Source: Blautia hansenii
Lineage (GTDB): Bacteria > Bacillota > Clostridia > Lachnospirales > Lachnospiraceae
DNA length: 64,000 bases
Reading direction: 5' to 3'
Assembly: GCF_013304445.1 (NCBI RefSeq)
Contig: NZ_JAAITA010000001.1
Coordinates: 186,001-250,000 of the forward strand
The translations under genes and the position numbers were made by a program. Numbering within the stretch: position 1 is the first letter of the stretch; every line of letters begins with the position of its first letter. Positions 9,206 through 17,666 of this stretch are shown here, piece after piece. The notes beneath the pieces are model-generated. The model had not been told where the DNA came from. It did not search any database and saw only the letters and a program-made list of their open reading frames with translations.

Positions 9206-10303
9206 ATGAAATTAGGTATCGTGGGACTTCCCAACGTAGGAAAGAGTACATTGTTTAACTCTCTGACAAAGGCAGGAGCAGAATCAGCAAACTACCCTTT
9301 CTGTACCATTGACCCAAACGTGGGAATCGTAGCAGTTCCGGACGAGAGACTGAAGCTTTTGGGCGATTTTTACCAGTCTAAAAAAGTAACTCCGGCTGTC
9401 ATTGAGTTTGTAGATATTGCAGGTCTGGTAAAAGGAGCGTCCAAAGGCGAAGGTCTGGGAAACCAGTTTCTGGCCAATATTCGTGAGGTAGACGCCATTG
9501 TCCATGTAGTACGTTGCTTTGAAGATGAAAACGTGGTACATGTAGACGGTTCTATCGACCCGTTAAGAGATATTGAAACCATTAATCTGGAACTGGTTTT
9601 CTCTGATTTGGAAATTTTGGAGAGAAGAATTGCAAAGACCACCAAGTCCGCCAGAATGGATAAAGACGCGGCAAAAGAACTGGAATTTCTGAAAGGAGTA
9701 AAAGCCCATTTAGAAGACGGAAAGCCTGCGGCAACTCTGGAACTGGAAGATGAAGACCAGGAATTATACATGAAGGAATACAACCTGCTTACCTGGAAAC
9801 CGGTTATCTATGCTGCCAATGTTTCCGAGGATGACCTGGCAGACGACGGGGCTTCCAATCCTCATGTACAGAAGGTAAGAGAATATGCTTCTCAGACAGG
9901 CAGCGAAGTTTTTGCCCTGTGTGCAGAAATCGAACAGGAAATCTCTGAACTGGAAGAAGACGAAAAGAAAGAATTTCTGGAAGATTTGGGAATTAAACAG
10001 TCCGGTCTGGAGAAACTGATAGTAGCAAGCTACCGTCTGCTGGGACTTTTAAGTTTCCTGACTGCAGGAGAGGATGAAACAAGAGCCTGGACCATTAAAG
10101 TGGGTACCAAAGCGCCTCAGGCTGCAGGAAAAATACACACAGACTTTGAACGTGGATTTATCAAAGCGGAGGTTGTGAATTATCAGGACCTTCTGGACTG
10201 CGGTTCTTATGCAGGAGCCAGAGAAAAAGGTCTTGTGCGCATGGAAGGAAAAGAGTACGTGGTGCAGGACGGAGATGTGATTTTATTCCGCTTCAACGTA
10301 TAA
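9206..10303 (+). CDS. ychF: Redox-regulated ATPase YchF (Obg-like)
   Basis: The 365-residue P-loop protein belongs to the Obg/YchF family, binds the ribosome and prefers ATP over GTP. Seen are GLPNVGKSTLFNSLT near residue 6, the NYPFCTIDPN switch I region near residue 28, DIAGLVKGASKGEGLG near residue 68, a coiled-coil insertion around residues 130-170, and a C-terminal TGS domain ending in GDVILFRFNV. The G4 position shows YAANVSED rather than NKxD, as usual for YchF and consistent with ATP use. An AGGAGG site overlaps the stop codon and serves the small gene behind it. Confidence 0.96.
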   Translation: MKLGIVGLPNVGKSTLFNSLTKAGAESANYPFCTIDPNVGIVAVPDERLKLLGDFYQSKKVTPAVIEFVDIAGLVKGASKGEGLGNQFLANIREVDAIVHVVRCFEDENVVHVDGSIDPLRDIETINLELVFSDLEILERRIAKTTKSARMDKDAAKELEFLKGVKAHLEDGKPAATLELEDEDQELYMKEYNLLTWKPVIYAANVSEDDLADDGASNPHVQKVREYASQTGSEVFALCAEIEQEISELEEDEKKEFLEDLGIKQSGLEKLIVASYRLLGLLSFLTAGEDETRAWTIKVGTKAPQAAGKIHTDFERGFIKAEVVNYQDLLDCGSYAGAREKGLVRMEGKEYVVQDGDVILFRFNV

Positions 10304-10314
10304 GGAGGGTGCCT

Positions 10315-10485
10315 ATGACCCAGAGTGAACTGAAAGAGAAAATTGAAGAAGTAAGAAAAACTCTTGATACGGCCATTGAAACCAAAGCCGGTTTCGGAAA
10401 AATATTGGATATCAGTCAGTCTTTGGACAGATTGATTGAAGAATACATGCAAATGAATACCCAGAGTTGCATGGTAAAGCAGTAG
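10315..10485 (+). CDS. Spo0E-like aspartyl-phosphate phosphatase (small)
   Basis: This 56-residue gene runs from ATG 10315 to TAG 10485 and has a strong AAGGAGG site overlapping the ychF stop. The protein reads as two helices: residues 5-22 (ELKEKIEEVRKTLDTAIE) and a second that contains the Spo0E family signature SQSLDRLIEEY near residues 35-45. Known family members dephosphorylate Spo0A~P and delay sporulation. The assignment rests on the SQxLDxLI motif and the size. The spacing of 11 bases from ychF suggests co-transcription with it. A terminator follows. Sporulation genes further along the window (spoIIGA, sigE, sigH) make the function plausible. Confidence 0.8.
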   Translation: MTQSELKEKIEEVRKTLDTAIETKAGFGKILDISQSLDRLIEEYMQMNTQSCMVKQ

Positions 10486-10509
10486 GGGAAAGAAGAGATG
10501 GAAGTTTCT

Positions 10510-10538
10510 GGAAAACCTTGATTTTCCGGGCTTTTTTC
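10510..10538 (+). terminator. Intrinsic terminator before mraZ
   Basis: GGAAAA and TTTTCC pair around a six-base loop and are followed by GGGCTTTTTT. It separates the ychF unit from the division cluster. Confidence 0.7.
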
Positions 10539-10572
10539 TCTTCTTTTTTTGCACAAAAACATATGTTCTCCC

Positions 10573-10601
10573 TTGCGCATTTCCCATTCTTGGTATAGAA
10601 T
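10573..10601 (+). promoter_or_regulatory. Promoter of the mraZ division cluster
   Basis: TTGCGC and TAGAAT (within TATAGAAT) are 17 bases apart. Transcription would begin near 10608, immediately in front of the MraZ repeats. Confidence 0.6.
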
Positions 10602-10610
10602 GAACACATA

Positions 10611-10648
10611 AGTGGTAGAAAGTGGTGAAAAGTGGTAGTAAATGGGTG
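10611..10648 (+). promoter_or_regulatory. MraZ operator: four 10-bp direct repeats
   Basis: Four units begin exactly every ten bases: AGTGGTAGAA, AGTGGTGAAA, AGTGGTAGTA and AATGGGTGGC. Known MraZ operators are short direct repeats with a TGG(G/T) core at 10-base spacing, so each unit falls on the same DNA face. The repeats lie at and just after the predicted transcription start, about 85 bases upstream of mraZ, so binding should repress the cluster autogenously. Confidence 0.8.
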
Positions 10649-10730
10649 GCTTGTGGCAGAAGTACCCCGTATGGACCATGGAGGAGACGAAGGGGAGATT
10701 CGTTTCTTCACGAAAGAAGGTGTCGTTCAT

Positions 10731-11162
10731 ATGTTCATGGGAGAGTACAGTCATACAATTGATGCAAAGGGAAGGATGATTATTCCCTCCAAGTTCCGGG
10801 AAGAGCTGGGAGAAGAATTTGTACTGACCAAGGGTCTGGATGGCTGTTTGTCAATCTATCCCAATGATGAATGGAAAGCCTTTGAAGAAAAGCTGAAAGC
10901 TTTACCGCTTAATGATAAAAATGCAAGAGCCTTCTTACGTTTCTTTGTAGCCAGCGCAACTGCATGTGAACTGGACAAGCAGGGGAGAATTCTCGTGCCG
11001 GCAACGCTGCGGGAATTTGCCGGTTTGAACAAAGATGTGGTATTAACTGGAAATCTTACAAGGATTGAAGTCTGGAGTAAGGAAAAATGGTTGGAAAACA
11101 GCAATTACGAGGACATGGATGCCATTGCAGAGGGTATGCAGAGTATGGGCATTATTATCTGA
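10731..11162 (+). CDS. mraZ: Transcriptional regulator / division protein MraZ
   Basis: The 143-residue protein is an AbrB-fold DNA-binding regulator of the division and wall cluster. It has two SpoVT/AbrB-like halves, each with the family DxxGR motif: DAKGR near residue 12 and DKQGR near residue 83. I chose ATG 10731 because AGAAGG lies ten bases upstream and the family begins with an MF(M)GEY-type sequence; an open frame extends 99 bases further upstream but crosses the operator region and has no family similarity. ATG 10737 is a possible alternative. It is followed 18 bases later by rsmH, as in most bacteria. Confidence 0.95.
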   Translation: MFMGEYSHTIDAKGRMIIPSKFREELGEEFVLTKGLDGCLSIYPNDEWKAFEEKLKALPLNDKNARAFLRFFVASATACELDKQGRILVPATLREFAGLNKDVVLTGNLTRIEVWSKEKWLENSNYEDMDAIAEGMQSMGIII

Positions 11163-11180
11163 GTATGCTAGGAGAGAAAA

Positions 11181-12122
11181 ATGGAATTTAAACACCAATC
11201 CGTATTACTGGAAGAAACAGTCGGGAACTTAAGGGTAAAGCCCGACGGAACTTACGTTGATGGAACACTGGGAGGCGGCGGACATTCCTATGCGATATGT
11301 CAGCAGTTATCTGCCAAGGGGAGCTTGATAGGTATAGATCAAGATGAAGCTGCAATAAGAGCTGCGGGAGAGCGGTTACAGGAATTCAGGGAGAATGTAA
11401 CCATCATCCGCAGCAATTATTGCAACATGAAAAAAGAATTACAAAAGATAGGAATCACATCAGTTGATGGGATTGTTTTAGATTTGGGAGTATCTTCTTA
11501 CCAGCTGGATAACAGCGAGCGGGGATTTACCTACAGAGAAGATGTTCCTCTTGACATGCGTATGGACCAGAGGAATCCCCGGACCGCAAAGGATATTGTG
11601 AACACTTACAGTGAAAGTGAACTGTACCGCATTATCCGGGATTACGGGGAAGATAAATTTGCGAAAAACATTGCAAAGCATATCTGTCTTGCAAGACAGG
11701 AAAAGAACATAGAAACCACGGGAGAGCTCACGGAGATTATCAAACGGGCGATTCCCATGAAAATGCGAGCAGTTGGAGGGCATCCGGCGAAAAAGACTTT
11801 CCAGGCTATCCGAATTGAGTTGAATCAGGAATTGGATGTGCTGAAGAATACACTGGATGATATGATTGACCTTTTGAATGAGGAAGGAAGGATTTGTATT
11901 ATTACATTTCATTCCCTGGAAGACCGGATTGTAAAGACTATTTTTAAGAAAAATGAGAATCCGTGTACCTGTCCCCCGGGATTTCCGGTGTGCGTATGCG
12001 GAAACGAATCAAAAGGGAGAGTGATTACCAGAAAGCCCATTCTGCCAAGTGCAGAAGAACTGGAGTATAACAAACGTTCTAAAAGCGCCAAACTGCGGGT
12101 TTTCGAGAGGGTGAAACAGTAA
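11181..12122 (+). CDS. rsmH: 16S rRNA (cytosine-1402-N4)-methyltransferase
   Basis: The 313-residue enzyme methylates C1402 in the decoding centre. It opens with the family sequence [10 protein letters not shown], followed by the SAM motif [10 protein letters not shown] near residue 28, [11 protein letters not shown] near residue 97, and [16 protein letters not shown] near residue 113. The ending [10 protein letters not shown] is also typical. A cysteine cluster ([12 protein letters not shown] near residue 263) is common in Clostridia. An AGGAGAG site precedes the ATG. It lies between mraZ and ftsL, the conserved position. Confidence 0.96.
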   Translation: MEFKHQSVLLEETVGNLRVKPDGTYVDGTLGGGGHSYAICQQLSAKGSLIGIDQDEAAIRAAGERLQEFRENVTIIRSNYCNMKKELQKIGITSVDGIVLDLGVSSYQLDNSERGFTYREDVPLDMRMDQRNPRTAKDIVNTYSESELYRIIRDYGEDKFAKNIAKHICLARQEKNIETTGELTEIIKRAIPMKMRAVGGHPAKKTFQAIRIELNQELDVLKNTLDDMIDLLNEEGRICIITFHSLEDRIVKTIFKKNENPCTCPPGFPVCVCGNESKGRVITRKPILPSAEELEYNKRSKSAKLRVFERVKQ

Positions 12123-12152
12123 CAGGAAATAACCTGACAAGGGGAGAGTTTC

Positions 12153-12635
12153 ATGGCAAGTACAAGGAACCGAAACAAATATGACAACAGAAGAGTGCAG
12201 AAGCGCGGGGCGTACTTTGAAGATGGAAACGCTGCGCGCCGTTTGGAAGAGGTACCTGGTCGGCCAAAGAAGAAACTGAGCAGGACGGTACAGAAGAACC
12301 GGGCAAAGAGTACAAATATGGGAAAGGGTTATATTGCCTTTCTTACCTTTGTGTGTGCCTTGGCTACAGGTGCCTGCGTGCATTATATCAAATTGACTGC
12401 GGAGCTGACGGCACAGAAAAGTGCACAGGCGCAATTAGAATTAGAACTCAATGAACTGAAAGCAGATAATGACGCCTACTACAGCGATGTGATGAGCAGT
12501 GTGGATTTGGATGATATCAGAGACCGTGCCATCAATGAGCTGGGGATGGAGTATGCAACAGAAGACCAGATTAAATACTATGTTCCGGGAAACAACAGTT
12601 ATGTAAGACAGTATCAGGATATTCCGGAAGAATAA
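12153..12635 (+). CDS. ftsL: Cell division protein FtsL
   Basis: The 160-residue bitopic protein belongs to the divisome subcomplex FtsL-DivIC-DivIB that activates FtsW/PBP. A basic cytoplasmic tail of about 55 residues (many Arg/Lys) leads to one membrane segment near residues 55-75 (IAFLTFVCALATGACVHYI), then an alanine/glutamate-rich coiled coil near residues 78-105. Sequence similarity is not diagnostic because FtsL diverges fast; the call depends on topology and on its place between rsmH and a class B PBP. Confidence 0.85.
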   Translation: MASTRNRNKYDNRRVQKRGAYFEDGNAARRLEEVPGRPKKKLSRTVQKNRAKSTNMGKGYIAFLTFVCALATGACVHYIKLTAELTAQKSAQAQLELELNELKADNDAYYSDVMSSVDLDDIRDRAINELGMEYATEDQIKYYVPGNNSYVRQYQDIPEE

Positions 12636-12647
12636 GCAGGTGAAAGA

Positions 12648-14804
12648 TTGAGAAAAGACGAGTCAAGACAAAGAAAACTTACAAAAAAGATGAAACTAAA
12701 GCTGGCGGGGGTATTTGGCTGTTCTCTGCTGGCTTTAGTCAGTTTATTGGGAGGAATTACCATTATCAATGCCAAGTCGGGAAACCGTTATACCCAGCAG
12801 GTGTTGTCCCAGTCCCAGCAGCAGTATACAAATACAACGATTCCTTTTAAGCGGGGCAGTATTACGGACCGCAACGGTACTATTTTAGCCAACAGTGTGA
12901 AGGTGTACAACCTGGTTTTGGACTGTGTGGAAATTAACAAGAACCCGGAAAAGTATAAAGAACCTACGAAGGCAGCGCTGGAGGAGTATTTTGGCATTGA
13001 CCAGGATACAGTCGAAGACCTTTTAACCGGGGATGACACCAAGGCGAGCCAGTATCAGATTCTGCAAAAGGAAGTTACCATGGAAGAGAAGAAGGCATTT
13101 GAAGCCTCTTTGGAAATTCCGGAGGATGAGGAAGAGAAGAAGGCTCTGGGCGAGGAGGAAGTGACCCGTCGCCAGAGCGTCCGTGGAATTTACTTTGAAG
13201 AAAACTATAAGCGGATTTATCCTTTGGAGAGTCTGGCTTGTGATGTCATTGGATTTACCGACTCAGATGATACGGCAACCTGGGGGCTGGAAGGGTATTA
13301 CAACAGTACGCTAAATGGCAGCAACGGGCGTAAATTTGGGTATATGGGTGAAAATGAGACACTGGAGCAGACCATTATTGAGGCGGAGAATGGAAAGAAT
13401 CTGACCACTACCATAGATGCTACGATTCAGGAGATTGTGGAAAAGTATATTTCCGCTTTTGACCGGGCGCTGTCTGCCGGTCCTAATAACAAAAAGAATG
13501 CTAAGAAAAAGGGCGCGGAAAATATAGCCGTCATTGTGGAAGACCCCAATACCGGGGAGATTCTGGCTATGGCCAGTTCGGGAACGTATGATTTAAACAA
13601 TCCCAGGGATTTAACGGGAAGTTATACAGATTTGGAAATCGCAAATATGGACGATGAAGAGACAAAAGAAGCTCTGTTTGCCATGTGGAAAAACTATTGT
13701 GTCAGCCAGAACTATGAACCGGGTTCCGTTATTAAACCTATTGTAGTGGCCAGCGCCCTGGAATCCGGCGCCATTACGGAAGACAGCCGTTTTGTCTGCG
13801 ACGGCGGAGAGGAAATCGGAGAGGACTATGTGCGTTGCGCTGTTTATCCCGACAGCCATGGGGCGGAAAGTGTGGGAGAGGTTATTCAGAACTCCTGCAA
13901 TGACGGTATGATGGCCATCGGACGGAAAATGGGGGCCAGTCTGTTTCTGGAATATCAGAGCAAGTTTAATTTTGGTACCAGAACCGGTATTGACCTGCCA
14001 AGTGAGGAAACGGGACTTCTGTTTTCAGAAGATAATATGTATGAGATGGAATTGGCTACCTCAGCTTTCGGCCAGGGATTTAACTGTACTATGATTCAGG
14101 AAATTGCAGCCATGTCTGCGGCAATTAACGGCGGTGTTTATTACCAGCCCCATCTGGTAAAAGAAATTACCGATGAAGATGGAAAAGTTGTGAAAAATAT
14201 CACTCCTACCATTTTAAAACAGCCCATATCAGAAGAGGTTTCTGCAGATGTGCGGGAATACATGGGTATGAGTGTGGAGAGCGGTACCAGTAAGTCAGCT
14301 AAAGTCAAGGGATATTCCATGGGCGGTAAGACTGGTACAGCGGAAAAGCTGAATGAAAAGGAAAAGGGAAACTATCTGGTATCCTTTATCGGTTTTGCCC
14401 CTCTGGATAAGCCAGAAGTCATTATCTATACGGTTGTAGATACACCAAACGTGGAGGAACAGGCTTCCAGTACGTATCCTCAGTATCTGTCCCAGGCGAT
14501 TCTGTCTGAGGTACTGCCGTACATGAACATCTATCAGGACGAGCCGACAGACGAAGAAACCGTACTCTGGGAAGGTTTCTACGGAGTGCCCAAGATGACA
14601 GATATCATCAAAGACGGTGTGTCCAATCCATATGGCACCATACTGGACCAGGGCTTCGGTGACGGAGACCCACAGGAAGAAGAGGCCAACAACGAGGAAA
14701 CAGATGGCATTACCAACGAAGACGCAGGCATTGACGAAGATGACGCCACCTACGAAGAAGATGCCTATGGTATGGAAGACTTGGAAGACCAAATAAGAAG
14801 ATAA
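12648..14804 (+). CDS. pbpB: Class B penicillin-binding protein (division transpeptidase)
   Basis: The 718-residue septal transpeptidase crosslinks peptidoglycan at the division site. An N-terminal membrane segment lies near residues 18-40, followed by the PBP dimerisation domain and then the transpeptidase domain. Active-site motifs are S360-V-I-K363 in EPGSVIKP, SCN in NSCNDG near residue 422, and K561-T-G. The start is TTG at 12648, with an AGGTG site upstream. The C-terminal 60 residues are very rich in Glu/Asp, and no PASTA domain is present, unlike Bacillus Pbp2B. The gene lies between ftsL and a terminator. Confidence 0.93.
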   Translation: MRKDESRQRKLTKKMKLKLAGVFGCSLLALVSLLGGITIINAKSGNRYTQQVLSQSQQQYTNTTIPFKRGSITDRNGTILANSVKVYNLVLDCVEINKNPEKYKEPTKAALEEYFGIDQDTVEDLLTGDDTKASQYQILQKEVTMEEKKAFEASLEIPEDEEEKKALGEEEVTRRQSVRGIYFEENYKRIYPLESLACDVIGFTDSDDTATWGLEGYYNSTLNGSNGRKFGYMGENETLEQTIIEAENGKNLTTTIDATIQEIVEKYISAFDRALSAGPNNKKNAKKKGAENIAVIVEDPNTGEILAMASSGTYDLNNPRDLTGSYTDLEIANMDDEETKEALFAMWKNYCVSQNYEPGSVIKPIVVASALESGAITEDSRFVCDGGEEIGEDYVRCAVYPDSHGAESVGEVIQNSCNDGMMAIGRKMGASLFLEYQSKFNFGTRTGIDLPSEETGLLFSEDNMYEMELATSAFGQGFNCTMIQEIAAMSAAINGGVYYQPHLVKEITDEDGKVVKNITPTILKQPISEEVSADVREYMGMSVESGTSKSAKVKGYSMGGKTGTAEKLNEKEKGNYLVSFIGFAPLDKPEVIIYTVVDTPNVEEQASSTYPQYLSQAILSEVLPYMNIYQDEPTDEETVLWEGFYGVPKMTDIIKDGVSNPYGTILDQGFGDGDPQEEEANNEETDGITNEDAGIDEDDATYEEDAYGMEDLEDQIRR

Positions 14805-14849
14805 AAAACAGTGTTGCTGCAATTCCTTCGTGCGGCAACACTGTTTTTC
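14805..14849 (+). terminator. Intrinsic terminator between pbpB and spoVD
   Basis: AAAACAGTGTTGC pairs with GCAACACTGTTTT and is followed by T residues. It isolates the second PBP gene from the mraZ-pbpB unit, in keeping with sporulation-specific control of spoVD. Confidence 0.92.
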
Positions 14850-14911
14850 GTTCTAAAGAAGAGGCAGGAAATCATATAGTATAGGGATAAGCTGTTTGTC
14901 GGGGCTGAAAG

Positions 14912-16636
14912 TTGAGGAAAAACAGAACCTATCATAAAAAGAAAACCGTGGTAGTCTTTGCTGCCTGTGTGCTGATGCTTATGGGACTTATGGGACGTAT
15001 GGTCTATCTTATGGTCATCCGTTCAGATTATTATGCGAAGAAGGCAGAGCAGCTTCATGAAAGGGAGCGGGACATTAAGGCGGCCAGAGGCAGAATTCTG
15101 GATTGTAAAGGGGAGGTGCTGGCGGATAATAAAGCGGTGTGTACGATTTCTGTGATTCACAGCCAGATAAAAGAGCCGGAAAAGGTTATCCGTATGTTGG
15201 AAAAAGAGCTGGGGCTGTCTTACGAAACTGCCAAAAAGAGAGTAGAAACCGTGTCTGCCATTGAACGGGTCAAGACCAATGTGGAGAAAAGTGTGGGGGA
15301 CAAAATCCGAAGCTATGGGCTGGAGGGCGTCAAAGTAGACGAAGATTTCAAGCGGGATTATCCTTATGAAGAACTGGCCTCCAAGGTGCTGGGGTTTACC
15401 GGAGGGGATAATCAGGGGATTATCGGACTGGAAGTAAAGTATGAAGATGTGCTGCAGGGCATTAATGGCAAGATACTCACCACCACAGATGCCAGAGGGG
15501 TAGAGTTGTCCGAATTGGGAGAGTATCGGGCAGAGCCGGTGCCGGGGTATGATTTGCACCTGAGTCTGGACAAAAATATTCAGATGTACGCCCAGCAGGC
15601 CGCAGAGAAAGTCATGGAGGAAAAAGAGGCGGACGCTGTGTCCATTCTGCTGCTGAATCCCCAGAACGGAGAGATTTATGCCAATGCCAATGTGCCGGAA
15701 TTTAATTTGAATGAGCCGTTTACTCTGAATACGGATATAGACACTTCCGGTATGACAGACAAGGAACTGCAGGATGCCTGCAACCAGATGTGGAGAAATC
15801 TCACAATCAATGATACCTATGAGCCGGGGTCTACTTTCAAAATTATTACCATGGCAGCCGGACTTTCCCAGGGGGTGGTACACCGGGATGACCGCTTTTC
15901 CTGTCCCGGTTTTCGGGTGGTGGAGGACAGAAGAATTCACTGCCATAAAAGAACAGGACACGGGGCAGAAAGCTTTGTGGAAGGGGCCATGAATTCCTGC
16001 AATCCGGTGTTTATTGAGGTAGGGCTGCGGCTGGGCGTGGACAATTATTACCGATATTTTCAAAAGTTTGGCCTTCTGGAGAAGACCGGCATTGATTTGC
16101 CGGGAGAGGCGGGCACCATTATGCACAAAAAAGAAAATATCGGGGAAGTGGAACTGGCTACCATTTCTTTTGGCCAGTCCTTTCAGATTACGCCTATACA
16201 GCTGGCTACCACAGTCAGTTCCCTGATTAACGGAGGAAAACGGATAACACCCCACTTTGGAGTAAGGGTGACAGACCGGGAAGGCAATCTGGTAAAAACG
16301 CTGGACTATAAGGAACAGACCGGAATTGTCACGCCCGAGGTGTCAGAAGAAGTCCGCTACATTCTGGAAAAAGTAGTATCTGAGGGTTCAGGAAAGAACG
16401 CAGCCATAGAGGGCAGAACCATTGGGGGAAAGACCGCCACTTCCCAGACTTTGCCAAGAAGCGCTAACCGCTATATCTCGTCTTTTCTGGGCTTTACTCC
16501 GGCAGATAATCCCCAGGTTCTGGGTATCTGCGTCATCCACGACCCTCAGGGCATTTATTACGGCGGAACCATTGCCGCGCCTGTGATAAAAGACATCTTT
16601 GAGAATATTCTGCCCTACATGGGGATTGAAGGTTGA
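14912..16636 (+). CDS. spoVD: Class B penicillin-binding protein, SpoVD type
   Basis: The 574-residue transpeptidase matches SpoVD in position (after pbpB, before mraY); SpoVD makes spore cortex peptidoglycan in the outer forespore membrane. It has one membrane segment near residues 12-34, the RGRILDCKGEVLA dimerisation-domain motif near residue 60, S307-T-F-K310 in EPGSTFKI, and SCN in NSCNPVF near residue 363. The third motif is K507-T-A509, not KTG. The start is TTG at 14912 with a weak ribosome binding site. No C-terminal PASTA domain is present. A CATATAGT sequence at about 14873 loosely resembles a sigma-E -10 element, but I see no convincing -35. Confidence 0.85.
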   Translation: MRKNRTYHKKKTVVVFAACVLMLMGLMGRMVYLMVIRSDYYAKKAEQLHERERDIKAARGRILDCKGEVLADNKAVCTISVIHSQIKEPEKVIRMLEKELGLSYETAKKRVETVSAIERVKTNVEKSVGDKIRSYGLEGVKVDEDFKRDYPYEELASKVLGFTGGDNQGIIGLEVKYEDVLQGINGKILTTTDARGVELSELGEYRAEPVPGYDLHLSLDKNIQMYAQQAAEKVMEEKEADAVSILLLNPQNGEIYANANVPEFNLNEPFTLNTDIDTSGMTDKELQDACNQMWRNLTINDTYEPGSTFKIITMAAGLSQGVVHRDDRFSCPGFRVVEDRRIHCHKRTGHGAESFVEGAMNSCNPVFIEVGLRLGVDNYYRYFQKFGLLEKTGIDLPGEAGTIMHKKENIGEVELATISFGQSFQITPIQLATTVSSLINGGKRITPHFGVRVTDREGNLVKTLDYKEQTGIVTPEVSEEVRYILEKVVSEGSGKNAAIEGRTIGGKTATSQTLPRSANRYISSFLGFTPADNPQVLGICVIHDPQGIYYGGTIAAPVIKDIFENILPYMGIEG

Positions 16637-16661
16637 TAAATGAAGGAAAAAGCATTATACT
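16633..16661 (+). promoter_or_regulatory. Probable promoter for mraY-murD
   Basis: TTGATA and TATACT are 17 bases apart. The -35 overlaps the spoVD stop codon. It would let the wall-synthesis genes run independently of spoVD. Confidence 0.55.
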
Positions 16662-16696
16662 AGGAAGAGCAAAAATACATAAAAAAGAGGTGTACT

Positions 16697-17656
16697 ATGA
16701 CAGATTTTAAAATGGTTGTACCGGTACTTGTGGCGTTTGCCATCAGTGTCATATTAGGTCCCATTATCATTCCCTATCTGCGGAAACTGAAAATGGGACA
16801 GACAGAGCGTAAAGAGGGAGTACAGTCCCACCTAAAGAAAGCCGGAACCCCCACCATGGGCGGTATTATTTTCCTTCTTTCCACAGTGGTGACTTCCCTG
16901 CTCTATGTAAAAGATTATCCGAAGATCATTCCTGTTTTGTTTCTCACACTGGGATTTGGAATCATTGGTTTTCTGGATGACTACCTGAAGGTTGTGCTGA
17001 AGCGTTCGGACGGCTTAATGCCCATGCAGAAAATGGCATGCCAGATTGTGGTAACGGCTGTGTTTGCCTTTTATCTGGTGAAATTTACCGATGTGCCTCT
17101 GACCATGAAAATTCCTTTTATTCCGGGACATGAACTGGACTTCGGTATTCTCACCATTCCGCTTATCTTTATTGTAGTCATCGGTACGGTAAACGGTGTA
17201 AATTTTACCGACGGACTGGACGGGCTGGCTTCTTCCGTAACCATTATGGTGGCTACCTTCTTTTCCGTTATTGCCATTGGGACAAAGAGCGGGATTGAAC
17301 CCATTACCTGCGCGGTGGTGGGGGCTTTGATGGGCTTTTTGCTGTTCAATGTGTATCCGGCCAAGATTTTTATGGGAGACACGGGCTCGCTGGCTCTGGG
17401 CGGTTTTGTGGCAGGTACGGCGTATATGCTGCAGATGCCACTGTTTCTTTTGATTGTAGGTCTGATATATGTGGTGGAGGTGTTGTCTGTTATGATTCAG
17501 GTGACTTACTTTAAGGCAACCCACGGGAAGAGATTCTTTAAAATGGCGCCCATTCACCATCACTTTGAGTTGTGCGGCTGGTCTGAAACCAGAGTCGTAG
17601 CAGTATTTTCCATTATCACGGCTGTTTTATGTCTGATTGCGTTAATGGGTGTATAG
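16697..17656 (+). CDS. mraY: Phospho-N-acetylmuramoyl-pentapeptide transferase
   Basis: The 319-residue integral membrane enzyme attaches UDP-MurNAc-pentapeptide to undecaprenyl phosphate to form lipid I. About ten membrane segments are apparent. Conserved sites include KAGTPTMGGI near residue 48, GFLDDYLK near residue 93 with the catalytic Asp pair, NGVNFTDGLDGLA near residue 169, KIFMGDTGSLALGG near residue 223, and the histidine loop APIHHHFE near residue 287. An AAAGAGGTG site lies upstream of the ATG. Length is normal. Confidence 0.97.
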   Translation: MTDFKMVVPVLVAFAISVILGPIIIPYLRKLKMGQTERKEGVQSHLKKAGTPTMGGIIFLLSTVVTSLLYVKDYPKIIPVLFLTLGFGIIGFLDDYLKVVLKRSDGLMPMQKMACQIVVTAVFAFYLVKFTDVPLTMKIPFIPGHELDFGILTIPLIFIVVIGTVNGVNFTDGLDGLASSVTIMVATFFSVIAIGTKSGIEPITCAVVGALMGFLLFNVYPAKIFMGDTGSLALGGFVAGTAYMLQMPLFLLIVGLIYVVEVLSVMIQVTYFKATHGKRFFKMAPIHHHFELCGWSETRVVAVFSIITAVLCLIALMGV

Positions 17657-17666
17657 GAGAAAAATT

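Noticed and set aside
15023-16255. A 410-codon open frame on the minus strand
   Set aside because: It lies entirely opposite spoVD, has no ribosome binding site and no protein-family motif, and its composition mirrors the gene on the other strand.
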